The notes under the pieces are model-generated. The model ran no database searches and had not been told where the DNA came from. It worked only from the letters and a program-made list of their open reading frames with translations. The translations under genes and the position numbers were made by a program. A stretch of DNA of 64,000 nucleotides from Trinickia soli (GTDB lineage Bacteria > Pseudomonadota > Gammaproteobacteria > Burkholderiales > Burkholderiaceae), in the NCBI RefSeq assembly GCF_002879855.1, contig NZ_PNYB01000001.1, positions 434,001 through 498,000 of the forward strand. The letters run 5' to 3'. This document shows positions 24,079-31,995 of this stretch, piece after piece; positions within the stretch are counted from its first letter, which is position 1, and every line of letters begins with the position of its first letter.

Positions 24079-25348
24079 AGTTCACTCCGGTGCAAATATC
24101 GGCCGGCCGAAAGACCTGTTCCTCTGGCCAGCCATCATCAGAGGGGTCTAAATCATTGAACGCCTGCGGCACGTCGCGCTTGTGGATAGGCGTCTCGCAG
24201 AACTCGTAACCGGGGACCTTCAACCGCATGGGCCACTCACCCGACTTGCTTGTGATCGCATCGAGGAATGCCTCGTCGCCCATCAGCGGCCGTAATACAG
24301 CGGCGTACTTGCCGTACGAAATGAGGATGTTTCGCAAGCTCGCGTCGACGTTGATTTCCGCCGCTTTTTGCTTGACCTCGATCCGTTGCGGCGTGCGCGC
24401 GTGCTCGAAGAAGCGCAGGCACGGATAGGCACCCACGAAATAGCCCGATGGATCGAGCAGCACATCCAGAGGGATCACACGCTTGTCGTTACGGACCTCG
24501 ACCTCGAACCGCACCCACGGCGAAGTTTCGTCGCCCTGTTCCATGCCTTTCTCGTAGACACGACACATCTTTCCGTTCTTGCGACGGCCAACGTACAGAC
24601 TGCGCCCCTTGCCCCTAGGATTGCGCCAGTCTCCCCGGTGTTCGTGGCTCGGCGCACGACCCGACGCCGTAAAAAGCCCATCGTCGTACCACTGGTCCGC
24701 CTGATCCACCGTGTACTCGCCTTGCATGCAGTCATGCGCCAGGTCTACACGCGTGATCGTCGGACGTGCGGCCGTTTGCGCGAGGAAGTCATACAGCCGC
24801 CCCTCCCACCCATCCTTCGCCGCGATGCACCCTTGACCCGTCAAATTGACAAGGATCGTGCCGCGCTGGCTCGAGCCGCCAATCGCAACGTAGCCATACG
24901 CGTTGCCAAGCTCCCACGCACTGAGGTAGAAGTCGCGCCGCACCTGCAAATCCTTCGTGATCCCGAAGCCAAAAATGTCCGTCATGATGTGGCTGGCTTC
25001 GCAAATGAACTCGTCATCGCTCACCAACTCACGGCCCGCAGTCTTGCAAAACGTCCGCTCGCTCACCGTAAAGCGCAGCGTGTCGATCATGGCCACCTGA
25101 TCGCCGCACGGCACGCGCACTGCGATCGTCTTAATCTCGCCCGATTCGGTAACGACCAGTTGCAGCCGTTCCACCGTCGCGAGCGGCGCTTTCTCCGTAT
25201 CCCCCCTGTTAGTACGGGGGGGGGCATCGCGCAGCGCGCCGCCGCGTCCGTCCTCGTGCCTGCGGGCGGGCGCGGCGGCATCCTGCGCGAGAAGCCCCTT
25301 AGGAGTACTAACAGATTCAGCAAGAAACGCGTTCTTGAGTTTGCCCAT
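23999..25348 (-). CDS. Phage replication initiation protein (Rep_trans / RstA-like)
   Basis: A 449-residue rolling-circle initiator. The N-terminal 70 residues are basic and disordered. The core has TRVDLAHDCMQGEYTVDQA, a GRSLYVGRRKNGKMCRVYEKG segment and WVRFEVEVRND, the pattern of the Rep_trans/replication initiation factor family (RstA of CTXphi, Rep of Ralstonia inoviruses). The YVG..KNGKM.R.YEKG stretch holds the likely catalytic tyrosines. It nicks the double-stranded origin; candidate origin hairpins lie directly upstream. Its last 80 nt overlap the ssDNA-binding gene. Confidence 0.88.
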   Translation of the reverse strand: MGKLKNAFLAESVSTPKGLLAQDAAAPARRHEDGRGGALRDAPPRTNRGDTEKAPLATVERLQLVVTESGEIKTIAVRVPCGDQVAMIDTLRFTVSERTFCKTAGRELVSDDEFICEASHIMTDIFGFGITKDLQVRRDFYLSAWELGNAYGYVAIGGSSQRGTILVNLTGQGCIAAKDGWEGRLYDFLAQTAARPTITRVDLAHDCMQGEYTVDQADQWYDDGLFTASGRAPSHEHRGDWRNPRGKGRSLYVGRRKNGKMCRVYEKGMEQGDETSPWVRFEVEVRNDKRVIPLDVLLDPSGYFVGAYPCLRFFEHARTPQRIEVKQKAAEINVDASLRNILISYGKYAAVLRPLMGDEAFLDAITSKSGEWPMRLKVPGYEFCETPIHKRDVPQAFNDLDPSDDGWPEEQVFRPADICTGVNYEVSERSEGLGNEGEQGHDGKRHGFR

Positions 25349-25900
25349 GGCTTATGAGTTGACTTGAACAGGAACGAGCGTCAGCCGATTCGGCTGGCGC
25401 CCCTGGCGATATAGTTGCGTGCGCGCCTTGTCGCGCGCCTTCTGGCCGTCGCGTGCTCGCACTTCGACGGTCGCCACTCGCGCGCCGTGAAGCGTGTACG
25501 CATGCACTTGATATGCAGACACAGCTACCCCGTTCAGTTCTTCGTTCTGTTACCGGCGGCCCGCCGGTTGGCTTTTTTGCGCAAAAGACGGACGGCCAGA
25601 TAGGCCCGTCCCAAAATCACCGTGCTCCGAGGCATTAGCCGCACGGCAAAGCTACCTTCTCAAACCGTGGGGCGCCGCCCCACGCCCCGCCCTCGCCGCC
25701 GGGTGGCTCGCGGGGGTTGGCATACACCGCCACCCCCCTTAGCCCGAGCGTAGAGCCGCTCCAGTCGCGTCAAGGCCAAAGCCCCCTCCGGGGGTCGCTG
25801 CGCGAGCCTTGACACGCCCTCCACGGCCACCGCCAAGGCCCACCCTAGCAGCCGGTTTACCTTTCCGACGAACCTGCTAGACTGCGGTACTACGACAGCC
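25349..25900. other. Prophage intergenic region with stacked hairpins, probable replication origin(s)
   Basis: About 550 bp between rep and the divergent regulator with no gene I can support. It contains an 11-bp-arm hairpin at about 25380-25403 (GCGTCAGCCGA / TCGGCTGGCGC), the dyad GTGGGGC-GCC-GCCCCAC at 25667-25683, and a cruciform-like block at about 25778-25815 in which CAAGGC/GCCTTG arms enclose a GCCCCC/GGGGGT stem. Inoviruses keep their plus- and minus-strand origins in such regions; the exact nick site cannot be assigned. Confidence 0.55.
25552..25578 (+). terminator. Rho-independent terminator-like hairpin in the prophage intergenic region
   Basis: ACCGGCGG / CCGCCGGT arms followed by TTGGCTTTTTT on the plus strand. 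It would stop transcription entering from the prophage-distal side; on a circular phage genome the central terminator is often found here. Confidence 0.6.
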
Positions 25901-25909
25901 TGCTCAAAT

Positions 25910-25960
25910 TTTCGACAAATGTCGAAACACTGGTGCGCATTATTTCGACGAACGTCGAAA
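25910..25960. promoter_or_regulatory. Two TTTCGAC-N4-GTCGAAA operators upstream of the repressor-like gene
   Basis: Perfect 7-bp-arm dyads at 25910-25927 and 25943-25960, 33 bp (three helical turns) apart, between rep and the divergent HTH gene whose ATG is at 25979. The position is that of the RstR operator in CTX-type phages, so binding by the HTH protein, giving autoregulation and repression of rep, is the natural guess. Confidence 0.65.
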
Positions 25961-25978
25961 AAAGTCAAGAGGATTGAT

Positions 25979-26392
25979 ATGACAATCGGTGAACTTTTGG
26001 ACGCCGCGAAACGGAAACTAGGATCGCTCGGCGCTGTCGCGCGGCAGTTCGGCTTCGAACAGTCCCGACTATCAGCTTGGCGCAGTGGAACCCGCAAGCC
26101 AGACGCGGGCGAAATCATGATGCTCGCGGAAATGGCGGGACTGCCGCCATTCGAGACCCTGGCGAAGATCGAGCAAGAACTCGACGAAAAACACCAGTCG
26201 GTATGGGCGCGTGCCCTGGGAAACCTACGCGCGGCCGGGGTAGCCGCGACCGTGATCCTTGGACTCGTGATCTATTCGATGACGCCTAAAACCGCATCGG
26301 CGGCTGTCACAAATTTCGTGACACCCTCCCCCGCCAGCGCCGCGCCGCATCAAGAAAGTAGGGCGGGGAGTGTTGAGATTATGTCAAATTAA
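25979..26392 (+). CDS. Prophage HTH repressor-like membrane protein (DUF3693-like), truncated by integration
   Basis: A 137-residue protein; ATG 25979 has AAGAGG upstream. An N-terminal helix-turn-helix (GAVARQFGFEQSRLSAWRSGTRKPDAGEI) is followed by EMAGLPPFETLAKIEQEL and a hydrophobic segment (AAGVAATVILGLVIYSM), a layout I associate with DUF3693 proteins of filamentous phages. Its last codons are the att core and its TAA stop (26390-26392) lies at the host border. In the circular phage the frame would continue 26 codons through 16653-16733. It is divergent from rep with two palindromic operators in between. Confidence 0.7.
   Translation: MTIGELLDAAKRKLGSLGAVARQFGFEQSRLSAWRSGTRKPDAGEIMMLAEMAGLPPFETLAKIEQELDEKHQSVWARALGNLRAAGVAATVILGLVIYSMTPKTASAAVTNFVTPSPASAAPHQESRAGSVEIMSN
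26373..26390 (+). other. Right prophage junction (attR)
   Basis: TTGAGATTATGTCAAATT, identical to 16636-16653. The bases to its left (GGGGAGTG) do not resemble a XerC arm, so this is the phage-derived side, while the full dif-like site is on the left. Host DNA resumes with AAAAGCGACC. The following 26393-26593 holds no gene I can support. Confidence 0.7.
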
Positions 26393-26593
26393 AAGCGACC
26401 AGCGAAACCCGGCGCGCAACCTAGCCAGGTTGCCGGCTCGATGGATCGCGTGCCAGCAACCGCGTGGCCCCACGCCTAACCGATGAACAGAAGCTCGCGC
26501 CCGACCGCCTACAACCGGGATTCATATCACGGTATGACATACATTCAACATCTTGATCTAACGCAACGTTCTCCCATTCCCTCAAGGTAAGGT

Positions 26594-26812
26594 ATGGACA
26601 CTCCCGCCTACACCATACGGGTGTCGAGCCGCTACGGCACCGCGATTCTGCCGGCCGACATCAGTCCATCAATGCAGGCTGGGCCGTTATTCGGTACCTT
26701 TCATCGCCCTGACCTGCATCTCGACCAGTTGACTTCGCCAGTGCGCGACCGCCTGGTGCGCCCGCCGGAATACAAGGCGGCTGCGGTACGGGCGGAAAAG
26801 CTGGCCGGCTAG
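26594..26812 (+). CDS. Small hypothetical protein upstream of the glucoamylase-like gene
   Basis: A 72-residue frame with AAGGTAAGG before the ATG. It contains TPAYTIRVSSRYGTAILPADI and is predicted to be a small soluble protein. I do not recognise it. It is followed closely by the 93-aa gene and the GH15 gene on the same strand. Confidence 0.45.
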   Translation: MDTPAYTIRVSSRYGTAILPADISPSMQAGPLFGTFHRPDLHLDQLTSPVRDRLVRPPEYKAAAVRAEKLAG

Positions 26813-26830
26813 CCGATGAAGGAGGTTCAA

Positions 26831-27112
26831 ATGCAGGCGGTGACTCAGGACTCTTGGAAGGAACGGGTGATCCTCATCCACACCTTTCCCGTTCGCCGCA
26901 TTACCACGCGCGACGCCGTGCCCGACGGTTACATTGCAACCATCAGGATCGAAGGAGGCAGCGAGGTACTGGCTGATTGGCATCTACCATTCTTCGCTGA
27001 GCGTTGGCTGTCCGAGGACGAGGCACGACGGGATGCATTGGAATACGCGGTGAAGCTGATCGATAGCGGCGTGCTGGAGGAGCCGCGAGCTTTGCGCGAA
27101 AACGCCGCTTGA
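26831..27112 (+). CDS. Small hypothetical protein, strong ribosome binding site
   Basis: A 93-residue protein. The ATG at 26831 is set by a near-consensus GAAGGAGG 5 nt before it, so the ATG at 26816 is not used. The sequence (VILIHTFPVRRITTRDAVPDGYIATIRIEGGSEVLADWHLP...SEDEARRDALEYAVKLID) looks like a compact alpha/beta protein; similar small proteins accompany Burkholderia stress clusters, but I cannot name the family. It probably forms a transcript with its neighbours. Confidence 0.6.
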   Translation: MQAVTQDSWKERVILIHTFPVRRITTRDAVPDGYIATIRIEGGSEVLADWHLPFFAERWLSEDEARRDALEYAVKLIDSGVLEEPRALRENAA

Positions 27113-27169
27113 CGGAGACTTGAATCAGTCGCTCAAGAGGCGAAGCTTCCCGGACTCATCGACTTCGAC

Positions 27170-29512
27170 ATGGACACGCAGCAGGCAGTGGATGTTTCAG
27201 GTGCCGCTCCCGGCTGGCCCGGGATTGCGTCTACCTGGACTTCAAGCGCGAAGGACCTCGTGACGACCGTGCCAAGCCCTAGCCGCGTATGGGCGTCGAT
27301 CGGCCATGGCATCCTTAATGAGGTCTACTGGCCATCGGCCGGCGAGCCTCAAGTGCGAGACCTGGGCTTCATCGTCGCCGGTCCGGGCGGCTGGCACGAA
27401 CTGAAGCGCGTCGCCAGGTACCGGCTTTCGCTCCCCAGCCCTTGCATTCCTCTGCCGCGGATCGTGCATGAAGGCGACGGGTATCGCCTCGAGCTTAATC
27501 TGTCGCCGGATCCGATTCGTGACGTGATGCTCGTCGCCTTCCGACTCACCGGAACCGGCGTCAAGCTCTACGCCCTGCTCGCGCCCCACCTGGGCGGCAG
27601 CGGTCTGCATAACAATGCGCGCGTAGCAAATGGTCTCGTTGCATGGAAGGACAGCGTTGCACTTCAGCTTGCCGCCGATTGCGGCTTCTCACGTGCAAGT
27701 GCTGGATACGTTGGGTATTCCGATGGTTGGCAAGACTTCGCCAACCATGCGCGCATGGAGTGGACGTTCGCGGAGGCACTGAATGGCAACGTTGCCTTGA
27801 TGGGGGAGCTGGCAGCCTCCACGGGCGTGCTCGCCCTCGGTTTTGCCGAGACGCCGGAAGGCGCCTGCACGCTCGCGCGATCGAGCCTTTCCGAGGGCTT
27901 CGATGCCGTACAGCGTTCGTGCGACGCAGCCTGGCAAGCGTGGACCGCCGGCATCGCTATCCCTGACACGCCGGAGCGGGTTCGATACGAGGCTTACCTT
28001 TCCGCGATGGTGCTGAAAGCCCATGAGGGACGGACGTATCCTGGCGCGCTGATCGCCAGCCTGAGCATTCCATGGGGTAACACGAGCGACAGTACCGGCG
28101 GGTATCACCTCGTCTGGACGCGCGACGCCGTCGAAGCCGCCTTCGCACTGCTAGCGATCGGCTGTGTGGAAGATACTCGGCACACGCTTGACTACCTGAT
28201 TGCAACGCAACGAGCAGACGGAAGTTGGAGTCAGAACAGCTATCCTGACGGACGGCCGTTCTGGACCGGCATCCAGCTCGATGAAGTGGGCCTGCCCGTA
28301 CTGCTTGCAGCCAAGCTCGCCGAGCGCGGTGCGACGGGCGCACTGACAGGCTGGACCGAAATGATTGCACGTGCCATTGGCTATGTCGCGCGCAACGGTC
28401 CCGGCAGCCCCCAGGACCGTTGGGAAGAAAACGCCGGCATTTCGCCGTTCACGCTCGGCATCGAGATCGCGGCACTCGTCTGCGCGGCCGAACATTTGGC
28501 GGACGAAGAGAACGCCTACGCCCTCTCGCTCGCCGACTATTGGAATGAACGGCTTGAAGACTGGACGTACGTCGAAAACGAAACGTTTTCCGAGGCCTTT
28601 GGCATCGACGGCTATTACGTTCGAATTGCGGCACCGCTATGCAAAGGCGGATTGCGAGGTCGAATCGACATCGCCAATCGGGCAGGCAGCAGCGCGCCCG
28701 CTTTCGCGCTAATCGGTATGGAGTGCCTCTATCTGGTTCGTCTCGGACTGCGGGATGCACGCGATCGGCGCATCGTGAACACGGCGAAAGTCATCGACGG
28801 CTTACTGGGTGTCCGGACGCCGCACGGCATCGCTTACCGCCGCTATAACGGCGATGGTTACGGCGAACACGAAAACGGCGCACCGTTCGATGGTACTGGC
28901 GTCGGGCGCTTGTGGCCGCTGCTGACGGGCGAGCGAGCACATCTCGATCTGATGCAGGGAATCGATCCGTTGCCCTATCTTGAGACGATGACGCAGATGA
29001 CCGGAGTAAGTGGCCTGATTCCGGAACAGGTATGGGACGCCGACCCGATACCCGGGCGAGGCCTCGAGCCTGGCAAGCCGACCGGCAGCGCCATGCCGCT
29101 CGTGTGGGCGCATGCCGAATTTCTCAAGTTGCTCATTGCACGGCATCAAAGGCGCCCGATTGAACTGCTCTCGAGTGTTGAACAGCGCTACCACGCCCAG
29201 CAGCCCGAGGCGGCCACCTGGCATTGGCGTCAGGCGCAACCGTTCGATGCACTGCCTGCGGGCCGAGCGCTGCTCATCGAAAATCTGGAGCCCTTCTGGC
29301 TCCACTATGGGTTCGACGGATGGCACGACGTCGCTGACAGACCTTCGCAGGTGCGAGCGTTTTCGATACACGGCGTCCGATTCGATACGGCCGACATTGC
29401 CGGTCATTCAGTCCTTGATTTCACTTTCTATTTCCCTCAGTCGCAACGCTGGGCCGGCACCGACTTTCACATTCTTCTGGGAGACGCCGACACGGGAGTA
29501 TCGAGATCATGA
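27170..29512 (+). CDS. Glycoside hydrolase family 15 (glucoamylase/glucodextranase-like)
   Basis: A 780-residue protein. Residues about 20-260 form the beta-sandwich of bacterial glucoamylases (SPSRVWASIGHGILNEVYWP). The (alpha/alpha)6 catalytic barrel follows, with YHLVWTRDAVEAAFALLAIG, the catalytic-acid region DRWEENAGISPFTLG and the catalytic-base region SGLIPEQVWD. The family releases glucose from the non-reducing ends of alpha-glucans. No signal peptide is evident, so it may act on intracellular glycogen-like polymer. It is followed by an inverted repeat and convergent small genes. Confidence 0.88.
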   Translation: MDTQQAVDVSGAAPGWPGIASTWTSSAKDLVTTVPSPSRVWASIGHGILNEVYWPSAGEPQVRDLGFIVAGPGGWHELKRVARYRLSLPSPCIPLPRIVHEGDGYRLELNLSPDPIRDVMLVAFRLTGTGVKLYALLAPHLGGSGLHNNARVANGLVAWKDSVALQLAADCGFSRASAGYVGYSDGWQDFANHARMEWTFAEALNGNVALMGELAASTGVLALGFAETPEGACTLARSSLSEGFDAVQRSCDAAWQAWTAGIAIPDTPERVRYEAYLSAMVLKAHEGRTYPGALIASLSIPWGNTSDSTGGYHLVWTRDAVEAAFALLAIGCVEDTRHTLDYLIATQRADGSWSQNSYPDGRPFWTGIQLDEVGLPVLLAAKLAERGATGALTGWTEMIARAIGYVARNGPGSPQDRWEENAGISPFTLGIEIAALVCAAEHLADEENAYALSLADYWNERLEDWTYVENETFSEAFGIDGYYVRIAAPLCKGGLRGRIDIANRAGSSAPAFALIGMECLYLVRLGLRDARDRRIVNTAKVIDGLLGVRTPHGIAYRRYNGDGYGEHENGAPFDGTGVGRLWPLLTGERAHLDLMQGIDPLPYLETMTQMTGVSGLIPEQVWDADPIPGRGLEPGKPTGSAMPLVWAHAEFLKLLIARHQRRPIELLSSVEQRYHAQQPEAATWHWRQAQPFDALPAGRALLIENLEPFWLHYGFDGWHDVADRPSQVRAFSIHGVRFDTADIAGHSVLDFTFYFPQSQRWAGTDFHILLGDADTGVSRS

Positions 29513-29602
29513 AACAAAGCGCTTCGTTCAGTTGCACCGTGTGATCGCTGCCGAAGCCGAATGCGGATGCCAGGAGGATGACTCGTAGCGCCTCGGGGCC
29601 GT

Positions 29603-29641
29603 GAAGGCGGGACGCTCGCCAGCCTGAACGATCCCGCCTTC
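29603..29641. terminator. Bidirectional terminator-like inverted repeat
   Basis: Perfect 10-bp arms GAAGGCGGGA / TCCCGCCTTC in the convergent gap between the GH15 gene and the 59-aa gene. There is no long T-tract on either side, so termination strength is uncertain. Confidence 0.45.
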
Positions 29642-29654
29642 AGCACATGATCTA

Positions 29655-29834
29655 TCACGGTGTTCCCGTCGTCTCAATATCGGTCGCCACGTTCGTCTTG
29701 ACTGGCCGCGGTTCCGGATGGACGGCAGGAGGATCGCTTGCCGGGAAACTCTCCGCCCCAGCCTCGTCGAGCAGGGCTTCGAGGTGATCTGCGCGCTCTC
29801 GGGCCGCGCGCTCGACTTCATGAGGAATTTGCAT
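29655..29834 (-). CDS. Small acidic protein with SFPASDPP motif
   Basis: A 59-residue protein; AAGGG precedes ATG 29834. It contains a helix (EVERAARERADHLEALLDEAG) and the motif AESFPASDPPAV, which recurs at the C-terminus of many small proteobacterial proteins of unknown function. It follows the HMA-like gene with a 2-nt gap, so the two are co-transcribed. Confidence 0.6.
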   Translation of the reverse strand: MQIPHEVERAARERADHLEALLDEAGAESFPASDPPAVHPEPRPVKTNVATDIETTGTP

Positions 29835-29836
29835 GA

Positions 29837-30052
29837 TCACCCTTTGCTGATCTTCGCCTTGTAGCCGGCGTCCTCGAATGCAACCAGGAATTCCTCGGCC
29901 ATCATCCACGAGTGGATCTTTACGATCCCGGCATCGACGTCGACATCGACCTTCGCGTCCGGGTCGACCGCGCCGATGGCCCGGGCAAGCGTCTGTGCGT
30001 CGCCACCCCCGGTCGTCTTTTCCGTTTCGAATTCCATATGTTCGAATTGCAT
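29837..30052 (-). CDS. HMA-like small protein without the CxxC metal site
   Basis: A 71-residue protein with GGAGAG before the ATG. The body (AQTLARAIGAVDPDAKVDVDVDAGIVKIHS...EEFLVAFEDAGYKAKI) follows the beta-alpha-beta pattern of heavy-metal-associated domains, ending in the usual AGY. The paired cysteines that bind copper are absent, so metal binding is doubtful. Confidence 0.65.
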   Translation of the reverse strand: MQFEHMEFETEKTTGGGDAQTLARAIGAVDPDAKVDVDVDAGIVKIHSWMMAEEFLVAFEDAGYKAKISKG

Positions 30053-30100
30053 GCGCTGCTCTCCTCGATTCTGGTCACCGCGAAATGCACACGTTCAACG

Positions 30101-30263
30101 TCGCCAGACGCGGTCGCCCCTTCTCTTTTGCATCATGAACTTCGGCAATTCCATTGAATTTAAACTATGTCACAACATGACCTATAGTGAAGCGCAGAGG
30201 GCAAGACGAAAATGTGCAGATGAATGCACGGCAGTGCCCGCGCGTCCGCACATCAGTGGATTT
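30101..30263 (+). repeat. Duplicated promoter/leader region, copy 1 (orphan)
   Basis: It matches 32111-32245. Shared parts are TCGCCAGA, GCATCATGAACTTCGGCAATTC, ATTGAATTTAA.CTATGTCACAAC, TGA.CTATAGTG, AATGCAC and CCCGCGCGTCC.CACATCAGTG. The TATAGT is a good -10 and the TCAC-AAC-.TGA dyad just upstream could bind an activator. In copy 2 the region leads into the DUF2945 gene; here no plus-strand gene follows, so copy 1 looks like a leftover of a duplication. About 30 extra bases lie after the -10. It fills most of the 30053-30354 gap. Confidence 0.6.
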
Positions 30264-30354
30264 TTTGACGCGACTGCATGGTCTGGACGTTGGCCACCGT
30301 CTGGACAACGATCATGGATCGCCGGGACGCGCGTCGAAGGGAGAACAGGAGTAC

Positions 30355-30765
30355 TTATTCATTTTCCGGCCACTTCATTTCCAGATCGTCGTCATGGTGT
30401 TTACGCCGCTCTCCGGCGAGCCCCTGCAACTCATTCGGACTGACGAGCACGACAGTTACGAGTATCGATGTGTTCTGGAACGCTGTCAGTGCATGCGGGA
30501 CGCCGGCTGCCAGATAGATAAGGTCCCCGGTATGCAGGATCTGGTGCCCTTCATTCATCTCGAGATCGACCTCACCTTCGATGCATTGCACCGTGACCGG
30601 GCCATCAACTGCGTGCACAGGCATCCCTTTGCCAGCCGGAAGAACAATCCGCATGACTTCGAGGCGCTTTTCCTTGAACAGTGCCGTGGTCGGAGTCTGG
30701 TCAAGCCGGTCACCGAGCGGTAACAGGCTCGCAACTTCACCAGACGAAAGATGTGATATAGCCAC
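30355..30765 (-). CDS. Cupin-domain protein
   Basis: A 136-residue protein from a GTG at 30765 preceded by AAGGAGAGACAG. Residues about 30-110 form a cupin barrel: LEVMRIVLPAGKGMPVHAVDGPVTVQCIEGEVDLEMN, then HTGDLIYLAAGVPHALTAFQNT. The first metal motif is reduced (one His, no HxH), while the second keeps PHAL. It may sense or detoxify a small molecule; the substrate is unknown. Confidence 0.75.
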   Translation of the reverse strand: MAISHLSSGEVASLLPLGDRLDQTPTTALFKEKRLEVMRIVLPAGKGMPVHAVDGPVTVQCIEGEVDLEMNEGHQILHTGDLIYLAAGVPHALTAFQNTSILVTVVLVSPNELQGLAGERRKHHDDDLEMKWPENE

Positions 30766-30791
30766 CTGTCTCTCCTTAACGTGCAACCCGA

Positions 30792-30950
30792 TCAGGTCAG
30801 CAGATAGTGTTGATCGCCGACGGCCTGCCGCGCGTGTCGCCCGCGTGACGGCGTATCGTTGATCTGGCATGCAAGACCGTCCTGCATATTCGGCTTGGTC
30901 TCCGTATCCGGCTCATATCGGAAGATCTCGATCACGCGGCTGTCACTCAT
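30792..30950 (-). pseudogene. Short ORF resembling the N-terminus of an SdhB/FrdB iron-sulfur subunit
   Basis: A 52-residue frame with GGAG 8 nt before the ATG. The first 22 residues (SDSRVIEIFRYEPDTETKP) resemble the opening strand of succinate dehydrogenase/fumarate reductase iron-sulfur proteins, but the rest diverges and no cysteine ligands follow. I read it as a truncated relic, though a short real peptide is possible. Confidence 0.3.
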
Positions 30951-31025
30951 CGTGTATCTCCACTTCGTGTTCCGGGTTCTGAGCCGGCCGTCCTGCTCAG
31001 GGGGACAGCATTCCGCTGTCACGGA

Positions 31026-31634
31026 TCAATAAGGCAGTCGGCGCGCGGGTTGTTCTTTACTCTCAGCTTCGATGATCGCCATTGCTGCCTGCTCCAATGT
31101 AATGACCCGCTGAAGCTGTGCGAATCGCTCGTCTACCGGGCCCCCAAAGAGCGGGTCCGGCTGTCCGCCCCCATCAGCAAGCTCGATGGCATGCCAGTCG
31201 TCATCGTCGAGGTGGCGTGCTGCCGCAGGAAACAGTATCAGCTCCTCGACGATCATGTTATGGCGCAGCCTTTCCGCGTAGAGACGAACGTGGATTTCGA
31301 CCAGTTCCTGCGACATGTTTTCTTCACGGGCAGCCGCTTCGAGATCCTGGAGAAGTTCGTGACCCTGCGAAATCAGTGTGGCGTGTTGCGCTTTGATTTC
31401 CCGCGCAATCCCGTCGGGCAGCGCATTCTTGCCCCGCAGCGTCTCCGCAATGCGATCCTCGATCGCGTGATGGGTGACATCGGGAAAGCGTGTCAGGTAG
31501 TAAAGCGTATCCACCAGCAGCGCGATGTGCGGGGCGCCCGGATCGGTGCGCAGCGACCGCTCGCCGTCGAGCAGTTGCACCAGTCGTCCCAGACTGCCAT
31601 GTTCGGCCTGCAGGCGCTCAATGACCGTGGGCAT
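31026..31634 (-). CDS. Hemerythrin-domain protein
   Basis: A 202-residue helical protein; ATG 31634 follows GAGG and overlaps the end of the AhpD-like gene by 17 bp. Diiron-ligand-like positions are visible: ERLQAEHGSLGRLV, HHAIEDRIAETL, IKAQHATLISQGHELL and RLRHNMIVEELILFP. Such proteins bind oxygen or nitric oxide or repair damaged iron sites. It belongs with the AhpD-like and cupin genes in a redox/low-oxygen set. Confidence 0.85.
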   Translation of the reverse strand: MPTVIERLQAEHGSLGRLVQLLDGERSLRTDPGAPHIALLVDTLYYLTRFPDVTHHAIEDRIAETLRGKNALPDGIAREIKAQHATLISQGHELLQDLEAAAREENMSQELVEIHVRLYAERLRHNMIVEELILFPAAARHLDDDDWHAIELADGGGQPDPLFGGPVDERFAQLQRVITLEQAAMAIIEAESKEQPARRLPY

Positions 31635-31995
31635 GGGGCGCCTCGTCGGGATTCGGATTCGTACTCGACTTCTCTGCCATCGTGTCGAGTGCCAGTGCCG
31701 AATGCGCGTACGCCGCGCCGGCACGCATCTCGGCCGCGACCCAGATGGCCTCCATGATCTCCTGTCCGGTCGCGCCGCTTTTCAGGGCGGCCGCCGTGTG
31801 GCCGCGTATGCAATACGGGCACTGGGTGACATGGGCGACGGCAACGGCGATCAGCTGTTTCGTCTTCGCGGGCAGCGCGCCGTCGGCGAAGACGCTTTCG
31901 CTGAATGCCTTGAATGCGGCGAGCGGTCCGGGCGCCAGTTGCTTGCGCCTTGCTGCGATTCCGGGGTTCGACGGCGGATACATTGCTTTGTCCAT
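31618..31995 (-). CDS. AhpD-like / carboxymuconolactone decarboxylase family protein
   Basis: A 125-residue protein; GGGAG precedes the ATG. The family core TKQLIAVAVAHVTQCPYCIRGHTAAALKSGAT carries the CxxC-x2-H redox site of AhpD-type peroxidase partners (CPYC..H). The C-terminus is His-rich (HAHGH). It is likely a cytoplasmic peroxide-defence protein, co-transcribed with the hemerythrin gene. Confidence 0.88.
   Translation of the reverse strand: MDKAMYPPSNPGIAARRKQLAPGPLAAFKAFSESVFADGALPAKTKQLIAVAVAHVTQCPYCIRGHTAAALKSGATGQEIMEAIWVAAEMRAGAAYAHSALALDTMAEKSSTNPNPDEAPHAHGH

Larger units (their letters stand above)
16636..26390. mobile_element. Filamentous (inovirus) prophage integrated at a dif-like site, about 9.75 kb
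   Basis: The 18-bp repeat TTGAGATTATGTCAAATT bounds a block with the standard inovirus gene order on the minus strand: Rep, ssDNA-binding protein, small coat proteins, pVIII, pIII-like, DUF2523 (pVI-like), Zot (pI), secretin (pIV), then a regulator and three small genes. A divergent HTH gene is at the right end. There is no integrase or transposase inside, consistent with use of host XerC/XerD. All structural genes are open, so it may be inducible. It differs from its surroundings by dense packing of small genes on one strand. Confidence 0.9.

Noticed and set aside
25349-25900. CRISPR-like or tandem repeats in the GC-rich prophage gap.
   Set aside because: The repeats are inverted hairpins of different sequence, not regularly spaced direct repeats.
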